This document shows positions 10,641 through 21,129 of a stretch of 42,764 nt of DNA, piece by piece. Source of the stretch: Chara braunii (taxonomy: Eukaryota > Streptophyta > Charophyceae > Charales > Characeae). Where the stretch lies: positions 75,298-118,061 of the forward strand of contig BFEA01000647.1 in NCBI GenBank assembly GCA_003427395.1, in the 5' to 3' direction. The first letter of the stretch is position 1, and each line of letters begins with the position of its first letter. The notes below the pieces were generated by a model that was given only the letters and a program-made list of their open reading frames with translations, ran no database searches and was not told where the DNA came from. The translations under genes were made by a program, and so were the position numbers.

Positions 10641-12600
10641 TTGTCAGGAACATGAGACTCCTCGCTGACACGAGTGACAGTTAAACTGGGGCCACCACGT
10701 GGCGTGGTCTGCCGACCACGGTAGCACCGTCAAATCAGTGGAAGGCAAGATCAAGGGCAGGGAGGAAATCCGATCAATTAGAACAAACCCACTCCCCCCT
10801 ACGTGGCAAGCCTTGGACGGATTATATAAATGAACCCGGTCGGTCCTCAACAATGCGCTCCACACATCCGCATCGTAGTACACACTATCTTCATTTGCGA
10901 TCGGAATAGGCGAAAGGGTTTTATGGCGGATCGATGAAAGGGTTGAGCACGACCAGTTACCCACGCCTATCAAATCTCGACTCCATACAAATCTCAATGA
11001 GTCGCGCCCCAGTCACTCTCACTTAATAAAAATGCCAGTTCAGGGACAAAGCGTCGTTGCTCCTAGAATTGTCACGGGGGCAAAACAACGATGGCCAGGT
11101 AACAAAGAGAGAGGGCGACACACTTAGACGTATGCGCCCATCGTCTCTGGTTGTTGACACTCAGCCTGATGACATAAGACCAACCGACACGTGGCACTCG
11201 CACGCGAGAGGGGAGAGAGGGTACAATCGGCAACGATTCCCCACGCTCACGCGTCGCGCAGGGAACCAGCAAGGATCAGGGAGAACAAGGGGAAACCAAC
11301 ACACTCATGCATATAGGCAGATGTTTGGTACCCCAACACTCCCCAGGGTCGCGCCTTCGTGTGCTCTACACCCCCAACCTCATTCCACATCCATACAACT
11401 TGGACAACGAAGCATTCAACATCCATACACCCTCATAACCAACATCATGCATGCGACTGAGTATCCACACTTAGTCTATGGCACACACATCACTTGGACA
11501 AAGCGGCAATGGAGAAAAAAGTGAGTCCCTCGCCGTTCAAAATTCCACAAGCCAGCCTCTCTCAGGCATGACCCCCAACCAAACCGAACGTCAACCAACC
11601 ATAGCCTCAAGGCCCTACCGCTGGATACGTTCCATCTCCACCACCGCTCAGTCCCGCCGACTACTCGCACCCCCAAGTCTACCACCAATCCCACCTTACG
11701 TCATCACTCCGCCCGTCACTTGGGCACGTTGAGCCTGTTCGACGTCGTGGTCTTCGCGTATAGCTCATGCAGCATTGCAGCCGTGAGCAAAGAGGAGGAG
11801 AGGACGGGGCTGCAGGAATCGAGGAAGGTGGCGGGGTGCCAACATGTGGTGCGGGCAGCAAGGGGTGTAGATGAGCAGGACAAAGGAAGAGAGGGGGTTC
11901 CAGAAGGATCGAAGGAGGCGGGCGATCGGCATCTCTTGCTCAATTGGGGTGGTCGTCCGAGCCGCTCATGCAAGTTCACTTCCACGGCATTGATCTGGTC
12001 ATCCCAATTAACAACCAATTGGTTCCGGAAAGGTAAGGGAAGGATCAGGCCCAAAGTTGGGGGAAGACGAAAGGACATGCAAGGAGAAGCGCTCAACCGG
12101 ACTCGGAGAGGAAGATGGTGCGCACACGCAGAGCCCAAACCGAGCTTACGCGACATGCAAGAATTCAAAAATGGCTGCACGTGGTTTAACACGAGAAAAA
12201 ATTGAATGCCGACAAACGTAATTCCTAACTGTTTCTTGGATTTCTCCCTACGGTTGTTAACCGCGTGCGCGGAGGACTAATTTGAACAGGGACGGACAAT
12301 TTCGAAAGATGCATGCCTTTAGTCCCTCGAACATGAAAAATGGACCCTGCTTTCTGGATCAGCTAAGATCCGTGCTTCGGGGCTTACTTTGGATCTTACT
12401 CCGAAGGGTACGTGAAGCCGTGAAGTATGGATCCCAGCTTATCACACACACGCAAAACTGTTGAAGACAAGCTTGTAACATATCTCAATCCAAGAGTGCT
12501 GGGGGTGGGCTTGTCCCCCTAAACGTTCATTCGCACTATCACCACATTGTCACTTTGTCATCGACTTCGATAATTAATTGACACTTTAATTAAATTATTA
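10641..12600. other. Unrecognised, relatively repeat-poor segment
   Basis: Contains open frames of 117 (minus, 10644-10997), 155 (plus, 11057-11524), 161 (plus, 11720-12205) and 158 residues (minus, 11716-12192). None shows a family motif, the last two overlap antisense to each other, and no splice structure is evident. This is the longest stretch with little visible repeat content, so it is the likeliest place for an unrecognised exon. Confidence 0.35.
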
Positions 12601-12638
12601 ACACTGGTCCAGTTCCCTGGACTGACGTGGGATGAAAA

Positions 12639-12692
12639 GCTTGCAATGTCCCATGCCCCTTGTCCCATGTCCCATGTCCCGTGCCCTCTGTT
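12639..12692. repeat. Short (CCCATGT)n-like tandem repeat
   Basis: Five or six degenerate heptamer units such as CCCATGT, CCCATGC and CCCGTGC. Confidence 0.6.
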
Positions 12693-12839
12693 TTGGGACT
12701 CATCCAAATGCACCTGGTCCACAAAGAGTCTGAATGCATCTAGAGCGTTGTGTAGTGGAGCAGGCCCATAGAGAGTTGAGAATCTATCATCGTCTATCTT
12801 CTGTTGCTGCAGACTCGTCAATGTTTGGTGGTCGATTGT

Positions 12840-12993
12840 GGGTCTCGCCGCACCGCACACGAAACGAAAACGAAACGAGTGCATCTGCCAACGAAAGGTG
12901 GCAAAATACACTCGTTACAATTTATAGCAAACCGATGAACCTGGCCATTTTCTGCAGGAAGATGCACTCGTTTCGTGTCCCGTGCGACGACCC
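12840..12993. mobile_element. MITE with GGGTCTCG termini and 3-bp TSD
   Basis: A 154-bp foldback. The left arm holds GGGTCTCGCCGCAC then ACGAAACGAGTGCATCT; the right arm holds AGATGCACTCGTTTCGTGTC then GTGCGACGACCC. Direct repeats TGT at 12837-12839 and 12994-12996 are consistent with a 3-bp target duplication. The termini resemble those of the element at 6297-6704. Confidence 0.75.
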
Positions 12994-13044
12994 TGTATCT
13001 AAGCATTTTGGTGACCTTTAGGCTTCTATGCACGCACAGTGTAT

Positions 13045-13735
13045 CTGTTTCATAGAGTTGTGCTCCAGTGAATGTACTTCAGAGAAATTCTCCGAAGTTA
13101 GTGAAGTATGGCGAGCTCCCTGTAATATCTTTTTGCGGCTCCACCTACCGGACCTTTCGGTGCTATTACAAAAATGGTGCCCCATGACATGAAAATCGCG
13201 CTCTTCATTTCCAAGCGGGCCAGAATTGTGGTCTGATGCATTCCACCGTTTTTGAGGGAGTACTTGGGCAACGAGACCATGCTGCGGCCTCTCCAATTTG
13301 AGGATCGCCGATTCAGCAACGGCTCGCGGCCAAAGCAGGAGAACTGAAGGAGTTAGTGAAGCCAGGCGATTTCCCTAAAAGGGAATCTCATTCAAATCAG
13401 CAGTGGAGCCCCCAACTCTTTGAGGAAACTCCTCGAAGCAGGCCGGTGGAGCACGACTCTACGGTGTTGTGCTCCACTGAACTCTTACTTCGGAGAAATT
13501 ATCCCAAGTCAGTCAAGCACGGGGAGTTCCCCGTAATTAATAATTCTTAGGGGTCCACCTACAGGCTCTTTTGGGGCTGTTTGTTCCTAAAATGGCCCCC
13601 TTCTTCAGGGGAAAATTGTGCACATTTTCTCGTCTGGGGCCATAATCGTCGTCTGGTGTGTTGCACCGTCTCTTAGGGAGTACTTCGCCAACGAGACTGT
13701 GCAACGGCGTCTCCCCCATTTGACGAGCATGCAAA
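13045..13735. repeat. Two diverged tandem copies of a roughly 280-bp repeat
   Basis: Copies at about 13045-13310 and 13445-13735 share the ordered landmarks TTGTGCTCCA, GAGAAATT, CCACCTAC, AAAATGG, GGGAGTACTT and CAACGAGAC, with substantial divergence. No coding capacity is evident. Confidence 0.65.
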
Positions 13736-13746
13736 TTTTTGCCGCC

Positions 13747-13917
13747 GGACATGCTCCCACATTCTGAACTTCAGAAGGGGAGACAGTAACAGTAACTGAA
13801 AATTACTGTTACTGTGCACACTTGCGGGACATGCTCCCACATTCTGAACTTCAGAAGGGGAGACAGTAACAGTAACAGTAACTGAAAATTACTGTTACTG
13901 TTACTGTGCACACTTGC
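13747..13917. repeat. Tandem pair carrying an expandable hairpin
   Basis: Two copies (about 13747-13826 and 13827-13917) of a block starting GGACATGCTCCCACATTCTG. Each holds a perfect hairpin with loop CTGAAAA. Copy 1 has 13-bp arms (ACAGTAACAGTAA and its complement); copy 2 has 19-bp arms. The extra CAGTAA unit is present in both arms of copy 2, so the palindrome stayed perfect while growing. Confidence 0.9.
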
Positions 13918-14092
13918 TTCGTGAAGAAAACAATCCTGAATCTTCAGTGGAGCCTGGTCTGCTTCGGGGAAAATTCCGGACGCAAGTCGGTGGAGCACAA
14001 TCCATAGTATCGTGTAGAAATATGTTTCTCAGAAGGAGATTGTGCACAATCATGTACAAGTATGTTTCTGGAAAGGAGATTATTTTGCTCCC

Positions 14093-14186
14093 TTTTTTCC
14101 GCCATCCAATCTCCTTCCCTCTCTTTTTTCCGCCATCCAATCTCCTTCCCTCCCTTTTTTCCGCCATCCAATCTCCTTCCCTCCCT
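14093..14186. repeat. 31-bp tandem repeat, three copies
   Basis: The unit begins TTTTTTCCGCCATCCAATCT and ends CCTTCCCTCC; three nearly identical copies are followed by T/C-rich sequence. Confidence 0.9.
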
Positions 14187-14557
14187 GTTTCTTTTTCCTT
14201 TTCCCTTTTCACTTTCTTCTTCTTTTTCCTTCTTTTTGGTGTTTGATTCTTCCCAACAAGAAAACACTTCCTTACATTGAATATGGATTGCGGCCAGGAC
14301 TCTTCACAACCACCCATTGGGGTCAATTCCGTGGGCCCACTGCCTAGTACCGAGCATGAGGTCCAGGAATCAATCCCTGCCCAGGTCCAAAACACCCGCT
14401 GCCGAGTTCTGAGCAAGGAAGGGGCTCATGATCCCTCATCTGCATCCTGTGTCTCTGAGCGTCCGATGTAAAATCTTCTTCATAAAAATAAAATAAAATA
14501 AAATAAAAAATCTTCTTCATCGTTATGATCATAGTCGCATACATATATACTTGTAAT

Positions 14558-14918
14558 CTAGGCTACCAATGTGGCCCGGGTGGGTGCCCGGCCGGGCCAA
14601 AAAGAAAAAAAGAAAAAAAGAAAAAAAGAAAAAAAGAAAAAAAGAAAAAAAGAAGAAAAGAAAAAAAGAAGAAAAGAAAAAAAGAAAAATTATTATTTTT
14701 AACTAAAAATTTTTAATTTAAAATTGGTAAATATTTTCGATGTAACCTTGAGGCAAACGTTGTTCAGTTTATTTTTCTGCATAACATAGTTTTTTTTTTC
14801 CGGATGTTTTGGATTTTTTTTTTTTTTTTTAATTTTTGGCTGGGACCTTCCCTGGTCCTTGCATGGCCGGGCCGCCCGGGAAAATAGGGTGACCCGGGCG
14901 GCCCGGCTGGTAGCCTAG
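14558..14918. mobile_element. Non-autonomous hAT-like element, copy 1
   Basis: A 361-bp element with 11-bp perfect terminal inverted repeats CTAGGCTACCA/TGGTAGCCTAG. It is flanked by CTTGTAAT (14550-14557) and CTTGTAAC (14919-14926), a 7-of-8 target duplication. Subterminal regions are GC-rich. The right one folds as GGGCCGCCCGGG/CCCGGGCGGCCC around a 12-nt loop. The middle is A-rich repeats and has no transposase. An 8-bp duplication is typical of hAT; P-like superfamilies are an alternative. Confidence 0.85.
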
Positions 14919-14929
14919 CTTGTAACCAA

Positions 14930-15515
14930 AAAAAAAAATTAAAAATTAAAAAATCGCTATCTGTATGTGTAGATGAAGCTCTATCATTGTATTGCGGAAG
15001 ACCAGCTGAGAAATGTATTCCATATGAGAATCAGGGACAGTTTGATAGACTGTTTCATACACTGTCTGTACTTAGTTTTTTTCGATAGACGATACACTGT
15101 TTGTACTTAGTTTTTTTTTATAGACTTCTTTTCAATTTTTTTTTTATAGACTTCTTTTCAATAGACTTAACAATAGACTTCTGCTCTTGTTCTTGTTTTC
15201 ACTCATCTCTGCGCACCAGGAACCAAAGTTTTCAAAGTTCAAACTCATGGTCTGTTTACCAAAAGAGGCAAAACATATTGCATATGAGAATTATGGGACA
15301 AATGGATAGACTGTCTGTACTCAGTTTGTTTTTCGATAGACTATAGAGTCTATAGACTTCTGCTCTTCTTTTTGTTTTTGTATAGCCTAAACTATAGACT
15401 TCTGCTCTTCTTCTTTTTGTTTATGGATAGACTAAACTATAGACTTCTGCTCTTGCTCTTCTTCTTGCTTTTTGCTCATCTCTGTCCACCAGGAACCAAA
15501 GTTAGCACAGCATGA
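14930..15515. other. T-rich segment with repeated TATAGACTTCT units
   Basis: The motif (A/T)TAGACTTCTGCTCTT recurs at about 15174, 15353, 15398 and 15441, and ATAGACTTCTTTTCAAT occurs twice near 15120-15165, forming a loose array. CAGGAACCAAAGTT occurs twice (about 15218 and 15491). No gene is seen. Confidence 0.5.
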
Positions 15516-15517
15516 AT

Positions 15518-16100
15518 AGTCGGGACTTATTTTGTTGACCAGGGTCTGTTGCAAAATAAGTCCCGACTGGTTGACCAGGGTCTCTTGCAAAATAAGACCC
15601 TGGTCTCTTGCACAGCCATTGGTTGACCAGGGTCTGTTGCACAGTCGGGGGGACTTATTTTGTTGACCAAGGTCTGCTGCACAGCCATTGGTTGACCAGG
15701 GTCTCTTGCCCAGCCATTGGTTGACCAGGGTCTGTTGCACACACATTGGTTGACCAGGGTCTCTGGCACACCCATTGGTTGACCAGGGTCTCTTGCACAG
15801 CCATTGGTTGACCAGGGTCTGTTGCACAGTCGGGACTTGCACAGCCATTGGTTGACCAGGGTCTGTTGCACAGCCATTGGTTGACCAGGGTCTCTTGCAC
15901 AGCCATTGGTTGACCAGGGTCTCTTGCACAGTCGGGACTTATTTTGTTGACCAGGGTTTCTTGCAAAATAAGTACCGACTGGTTGACCAGGGTCTCTTGC
16001 ACAGGCATTGGTTGACCAGCGTCTGTTGCACAGTCGGGACTTTTGTTGACCAGGGTCTGTTGCACAGCCATTGGTTGACCAGGGTCTGTTGCACAGACTT
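15518..16100. repeat. 29-bp minisatellite with embedded hairpins
   Basis: About 18 units of a 29-bp repeat with core GGTTGACCAGGGTCTCTTGC and spacer ACAGCCATT. Several units are replaced by AGTCGGGACTTATTTTG variants. A perfect 17-bp inverted repeat lies at 15518-15534 and 15552-15568; an imperfect second one lies at about 15929-15977. Because 29 is not a multiple of 3 and no frame contains a stop, the minus strand is open in all three frames (frames of 165, 201 and 156 residues). Each encodes the same 29-residue repeat in a different phase. These are not taken as genes. Confidence 0.9.
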
Positions 16101-16112
16101 GTTTTGGCACCA

Positions 16113-16456
16113 CACTTACCCTCACCCCTCAACTGCAGGACGGTGTTCAGAGCCGGGACTTATTTTTGCACCTGACCACGCTTGCCCTCAACGGACTGCA
16201 GCACGGTCTTCAGAGTGGGGTCTTAGGACCAAATACCACTGGCAAAGAGGATGGGAAAAAGAGTCTGAATGTGGACGTGTTTGTGGAGATGTGCAAAAAA
16301 TTGTGACTGTTCTGCTTTTTCTGCATCTCCGTGCGGAACACGTCCAGATTCAGCCACTCATTCCAATTCTCTTTGCCAGTGGGACCTTCGATCTGGCCCT
16401 TGTTTTTGCCCCAGACCACCCTTACCCTCAACTGACTGCAGCACGGTCGTCAGAGA
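16113..16456. repeat. Threefold repeat around a foldback MITE
   Basis: A block of the form ACCACNCTTNCCCTCAA followed by CTGCAGCACGGTCTTCAGAG occurs at about 16113, 16172 and 16416. The element at 16226-16400 lies between the second and third blocks, consistent with insertion into a pre-existing tandem repeat. Confidence 0.6.
16226..16400. mobile_element. Foldback MITE of the CCACTGGC family
   Basis: The left arm has CCACTGGCAAAGAGGATGG and GTGGACGTGTTTGTGGAG; the right arm has CACGTCCAGATTCAGCCACT and TCTCTTTGCCAGTGGGACC. It is closely related to 21475-21667. The target duplication is not clear because the outer ends are degraded. Confidence 0.65.
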
Positions 16457-16585
16457 AGAACCGGACGAATCGTGCATCTCTCTGCAGATGTGATGACTGC
16501 TTCTTGGATCTTCCATTTTTTTGGAACCTGCGGTCGAGTTTACGTTGATTGTAGCTTTCCTCTTTCATGCCCACTCTATCGACGC

Positions 16586-16655
16586 CCGGTCATTATAGCT
16601 GTATTTGGGGCAACTTTCCGACCAGATGCAGCATTAATGACCGGCCGTTTTGTTC
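16586..16655. mobile_element. Degraded palindromic MITE fragment
   Basis: Contains CGGTCATTATAGCTGTATTT and a partly inverted ATTAATGACCG. It matches the core of the palindromic family best preserved at 21799-22043 and 29543-29663. Confidence 0.55.
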
Positions 16656-17179
16656 CGCTGAAGAACGCAGTCTTCCTTCTGATGACCCCTGCTCCAATCA
16701 TCTCCTTGAGCTTTCTCCTCTTGTTCTTTCGTTCAGGACTCCCTGAGGCTACGGTTGACGACGATCAGGCTCTTTCGTTCAGAACATGTTTGTTTCAGCA
16801 GGGACCATTTTTTGCCCCACAACTGACCTCCATTTGTTGCAGCTCTTGACTTCCGCCCCACAACCGTAGCCTCAAGATCAGCTGGGTCCCCTTGGGAATG
16901 TCGCAGGTCTTGAGGTCCGCTCTCTTCGTAGGTAGCTCTACTAGCTGTCCCAAGTACTGACCTTTCAACCTCAGCCAGGATGAAAGGTCACTACTTCACT
17001 CTTCTAAGTCGATGCAACACGCAACGAGCCTCCCAACTCCAAGAAGAGGTTTTTGGCTCTTGAGAATGCCATTGGGGCTTTACTGTCCCGGATGCTGCGG
17101 GTCAAGGAAGTACAGCCGGGACCATTTTTGTCCCCACAACTGACTGACCTCCAGAGCTGGCGAAGGTGGGAGGGTGTTT

Positions 17180-17330
17180 CGCACCAGCTGAGCAAGTTTT
17201 CCTCCCACCAGCTGAGCAAGTTTTCTTCGCACCAGCTGAGCAAGTTTTCTTCGTACCAGCGGAGCAAGTTTTCTTCGCACCAGCGGAGCAAGTTTTCTTC
17301 GCACCAGCGGTGCAAGTTTTCTTGCAGCAA
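17180..17330. repeat. 24-bp tandem repeat, six copies
   Basis: The unit is CACCAGCTGAGCAAGTTTTC plus TTCG. The 24-bp period is in frame, so both strands are open with eight-residue repeats such as APAEQVFF. No independent coding evidence exists. Confidence 0.85.
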
Positions 17331-17485
17331 ACCCCGTTGGACACGTGTGCGTCTTGTCCTCCAAAGATACGTGTTTCAGCAGAGACCTTTTTGTCTCCCC
17401 CACACGTCGTCACCCGCGGAGTTGGGAGGACAAGACGCACATGTGTCCAGCGGGGTTTGCTGCAAGAAAACTTGCTCTGCTGGTG
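17314..17485. repeat. Large inverted repeat (foldback) at the end of the 24-bp array
   Basis: The left arm (about 17314-17363) contains TTTTCTTGCAGCAAACCCCG and GCGTCTTGTCCTCC. The right arm (about 17424-17475) contains GGAGGACAAGACGCAC and GGGGTTTGCTGCAAGAAAAC. The loop is about 60 bp. The arms run outward into the AAGTTTTCTT/AAGAAAACTT units, so the tandem repeats continue as arm sequence, as in foldback transposons. Confidence 0.8.
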
Positions 17486-17599
17486 CAAAGAAAACTTGTC
17501 CTCCAAACATACGTCGTCACCCGCGGTAAAAAGTCATGGTTTTCGCACCAGCCTGAGCTGGTTTCCTTCCAGGCAACCCTGCTAGACACGTGTGGATCT

Positions 17600-18830
17600 T
17601 TCTTTCCACCATATGAGCAGAGGAAGCAATATGAGCGAGAGAGGGATAGACAGAAAACCAAGTTGCAAAATCACCAAGTAGCTCAGATAGTCATGAACCA
17701 AGCAGAGAGCTCAATGCACCAAGATACCATACACATAAGAGCAATACAATGAACTCGAATGTCAAAGTCGCCACTCTCTGGTCACACCAACCCTGTATCC
17801 AATGTCGCTCTTCACTATCTGACGCCCAGCGCCCAGCCTATCCTACTCAACCTATGTAGCCTATCTACGTTCTTCAAGTTGCAACTGAGTCACACTGAAG
17901 TCGAAGACCAATGTACGTGACGTCAACACCAATGCCGACGACCAGCATACACCAGGTACATTGTCTCTCCTCCCCTCATCACCCATGCGTGTGCCTCCTG
18001 GCCGAAGACCACCTTCGCCATCACCTGCCTGCGCGCCCCTGCAGCCTAGCTATGGCTGCCGTGTGCCCCGCTACCCTTGCAGCGCCCCTCACCTCGGCGC
18101 CCGTGCGCGCGCTCGGCCAGCCAGCTAACGCAGACACTAGCGCAGCAGCACAGCAGCGTGTCCGCATTGCCTTCTAAGGCCGAATGTGCTCGGATGGGCA
18201 GCTCACTTTTCTTTATGGACAGTGTAGCCCCTGGGCCTGGCTGGAGAAGTTTCCAGTTAGCTTCCAGTCGGGCCCCAGTGTCTGGGCCCAGGCCCTGCGC
18301 CGAGGCCCACTTCTACAGTTAAGGGCCTGGGCCCTTTTCGGATAGGCTCCTCCTGGCCGACGTCCAGGCACAAGTGTTTGCGGCATTCTTATGGGCTCGC
18401 GGCAGATGTCTGACGACAATACTGCTTTCTCATTTGTCCGCGACCACTGCGTGATGTGTCGACCTCACAGTGCGTGTGCCCAGGGCGCAACCACCCGGCC
18501 CTGGGCTCAACTGTGCAGCTCATCCTTTGTTTCTGGAAAGAGCCTGGGAGCTCACGTTTCCCTGTAACCAACTGGCGTGCTGGAACTGTGTGAGTACCCA
18601 CATATGGAAAATGTCAAAATTTGGCCTCTTGTGAATATTCAGGCCCGCCTTCACTTAGGGCAGGCACAGGGCTTGCTGGGGGGGGCACAGCCCAAAACAT
18701 GTGCATGTCTGATAAGGGCCCCGCGAGGGCTCATTCCTCGCAGCAGGGAAGGTAATCAATCCAGACCTGTACTCTCCCTCTGGGACTTTCTGTCGGGATA
18801 TTTACATTTTCATTTGACGAGTGATGAAGA
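17600..18830 (+). repeat. Long dispersed repeat, copy 1 (about 1.2 kb)
   Basis: Collinear with 32290-33390. Shared landmarks in order: GTCAACACCAATGCCG, CACCAGGTAC, GGCTATGGC or GCTATGGC, AACCAACTGGCGTGCTG, GGCAGGCAC or GGCGGGCAC, GCTTGCTGGGG and GAGGGCTCA. Open frames here are short and not conserved between the copies, so this is a non-coding or decayed element. The class is unknown. The 3' region has GC-rich CCTGGGCC palindromic motifs. Confidence 0.7.
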
Positions 18831-18839
18831 GTGAGATGA

Positions 18840-19880
18840 ATACTAAATAAGAAACACTAAATACTGATTATTGATCAAATAATTTTTTAATAAAATGAGA
18901 TTAAAAAGGGAAAAAAAAGAAGTTCAGATAACTGAAAATGAGATGCAAATGAATTGACAAAATAGAATGTCGTTACCAAAATCAAGTGTGGTAAAATGAG
19001 GCGAGGTGATGTAATACACACAAGTGGTTATTTTAAATTAAAAAAAAAACCGAAAAAAAAAAACCGAAAAAAAAAAAGCCGAAAAAAAAAAAGCCGAAAA
19101 AAAAAGCCGAAAAAAAAAGCCGAAAAAAAAAGCCGAAAAAAAAAAGGCAAAAAAAACAAACGAAAAAAAAAACGAAAGAAAAAACGAAAAATAGATGTTC
19201 TCATTTGAAATAGAGAAATCGACAAATTGTCTGAGTTGACAAAAAAAAAGTGTGGTAATATGAAAATTAATGACATCGACATGGCTTCAAATGAAATCGA
19301 CATAGCTCCAAGTCAGATAAAGAGAAAATAGTGCGTGGTATTATGAGGTGATGATGGTGATTTAAAAAAAAAAAAAAAAAACCCATCAGGTACGGTATTA
19401 TGAGTTGACCCGAAATGAAATTTAGACGACACGTGGCAATAATTGCCAATAAGTAAGAATATAAGTAAATAATACTAAAATTGGATGGAAGATGAGGGGA
19501 GGGAAGACGAAAAAAATAAATAAATATAAGTAAATAATACTCAAATTGGATGGAAGATGAGGGGAGGGAAGACGAAAAAAATAAATAAATTGTGTTTTGG
19601 ATAAGGTTCAATAATTGAAATATTTATACGGAATTGTGGTTTTTGGTAGTGATACTGCCATTAAAGAAGGAGATATTGTCAAACGTACTGTGGAGATGAG
19701 TGACAAAACAGGGGGCGGGAAGAGGAGATGACGTAAAATGATGAGAAAAAAAAAAATGGTAGGGGAATGCCCGTGGTATAGTCAATGAGAAAAAAAACTC
19801 AAAAAAGGAGAGGAGATTACGAAGAAAAATAATTAACGATTCCTGAAATGAAATTGAGAATGAAATGGAGAAAAAAAGGG
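18840..19880. other. AT-rich segment with A-runs, no gene
   Basis: Contains an A-run array punctuated by CCGAAAAAA at 19041-19190 and a 64-bp direct duplication (19461-19524 and 19525-19590) with core AATTGGATGGAAGATGAGGG. TGTGGTAATATGA-like phrases recur. Long minus-strand frames are poly-Phe artefacts. Confidence 0.6.
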
Positions 19881-19887
19881 GATGAAA

Positions 19888-20542
19888 CTAGGCGACCAGC
19901 CGGGCCGCCCGGGTCACCCTATTTTCCCGGGCGGCCCGGCCGTGCAAGGACTAGGGAAGGTCCCAGTCAAAAAAAAAAAAAAAAATCCAAAAACTCCGAA
20001 AAAAAACTATGTTATGCAGAAAAATAAACTGTACAACTTTTGCCTCAGGGTCCCATCTAAATTCTTTACCAAAGTTAGAATGTTTTTTTTAAATGTATAT
20101 ATATATTTATATTTGACGATATATATATATATATATCGTCACAAACAGAACTGCCCGGTAAACCGTAGGCAGAGAGAGAGAAGAGGACAACAAACGAGGG
20201 GCTGTGACAATATATATATATAAAACAAAACTGCCCGGTAAACCGTAGGCAGAGAGGGAGAAGAGGACAACAAACGAGGGGCTGTGACAAACTGTTTCGT
20301 CGGAGTTTCACCGACTCATATATATATATATATATCGTCACAAACAGAACTGCCCGGTAAATATACGAAACAGTTTGTCACAGCCCCTCGTTTGTTGTCC
20401 TCTTCTCTCTCTCTGCCTACGGTTTTACCGGGCAGTTCTGTTTGTGACGATATGTATATATATATATATATTTATTTATTTTTTTTCTTTTTTTTTTTTG
20501 GCCCGGCCGGGCAAGTGGACCCGGGCCACTCTGGTAGCCTAG
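19888..20542. mobile_element. Non-autonomous hAT-like element, copy 2
   Basis: A 655-bp element starting CTAGGCGACCA and ending TGGTAGCCTAG, flanked by a perfect 8-bp target duplication GGATGAAA (19880-19887 and 20543-20550). Its left end matches the right end of copy 1 in reverse complement, including the GC-rich hairpin and the GGAAGGTCCCAG stretch; its right end matches copy 1's left end. So the two are members of one family in opposite orientation. The interior is enlarged by the repeat cluster at 20110-20460. It carries no transposase frame. Confidence 0.9.
20110..20460. repeat. CGTCACAAACAGAACTG repeat cluster with inverted copy
   Basis: Units of about 75 bp containing CAGAACTGCCCGGTAAACCG and AGAGGACAACAAACGAGG occur at about 20138-20208 and 20225-20290 in direct orientation. 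A short head occurs at 20336-20360 and an inverted unit at about 20374-20450. AT dinucleotide runs separate them. The cluster lies within the 19888-20542 element; a single related unit is at 7985-8125. Confidence 0.8.
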
Positions 20543-20689
20543 GGATGAAATGAAAAGAAAAAGGAATGAAAGAAAATGAGATAAAGACAGACAAATAAAA
20601 AAGCGAGAGAGACGAGAGCAGATGAGGATGATTTAACAAAAAAAAAAAAAAAAAAAAAAAGAACATGGACCAGACCGATGCCTATTTGT

Positions 20690-21000
20690 AACCCCTTCTT
20701 CGTTCCTTGTCAGTCAACGGGAGAGATTCTACGGGGCTCCCTTCCTCACATCACAGCCGCCAGATGTCATACAATGGGCACTCAAGAGAAATTCTATTTC
20801 TTTTCTCGAGGACTTCCCAACCCTTGTTTGGCCCTTTGTTCTTTTTTTTTGGGTGGGCGTTGTTGGGAAAGGTGGAAGCCCCTGACTTTATTGTATCCAT
20901 TTTTTTTAATTTTTTTTTGGTTTTGTATCCATTTGATTCCAGCAGGATTTGAACTCAGGTATGTTCATTTATAAAGCTATGCAATAGTTACATGTGTGTG
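20690..21000. other. No gene; possible minus-strand SINE head
   Basis: At about 20942-20952 the plus strand reads GGATTTGAACTC, the complement of a box B. No good box A is seen upstream of it on the minus strand. Confidence 0.3.
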
Positions 21001-21002
21001 CA

Positions 21003-21129
21003 GTACCTTCTTCCCCCCCCATAAAACTTACGGTAATTAAAGCTGTATTTAGACGGAAAGATAGCCCCAAAAAAAATACAGCGATAATGACTGTGCGTTG
21101 TATACGGGGGAAAAGGGGGAAGAAGGTAG
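21003..21129. mobile_element. Palindromic MITE, copy a
   Basis: Starts TACCTTCTTCCCCC and ends GGGGGAAGAAGGTAG, with inverted internal arms AGCTGTATTT and AAATACAGCGATAATGAC. Same family as 21799-21908, 21932-22043 and 29543-29663. Confidence 0.75.

Noticed and set aside
11057-12205. Frames of 155, 161 and 158 residues
   Set aside because: No recognisable motif, and sense and antisense frames are both open. Kept only as an unrecognised segment because an exon cannot be excluded.
15432-16132. Three minus-strand frames of 156-201 residues, or a CRISPR-like array
   Set aside because: The frames follow from a stop-free 29-bp minisatellite. The units are contiguous without unique spacers, and the context is eukaryotic, so it is neither a set of genes nor a CRISPR array.
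17004-17585. Overlapping frames of 107-158 residues on both strands
   Set aside because: Kept open by the 24-bp period of the tandem repeat; no domain or codon signal is independent of the repeat.
18996-19303. Lysine-rich protein, or Phe-rich membrane protein on the minus strand
   Set aside because: Generated by A-runs with a CCGAAAAAA spacer; low-complexity artefact.
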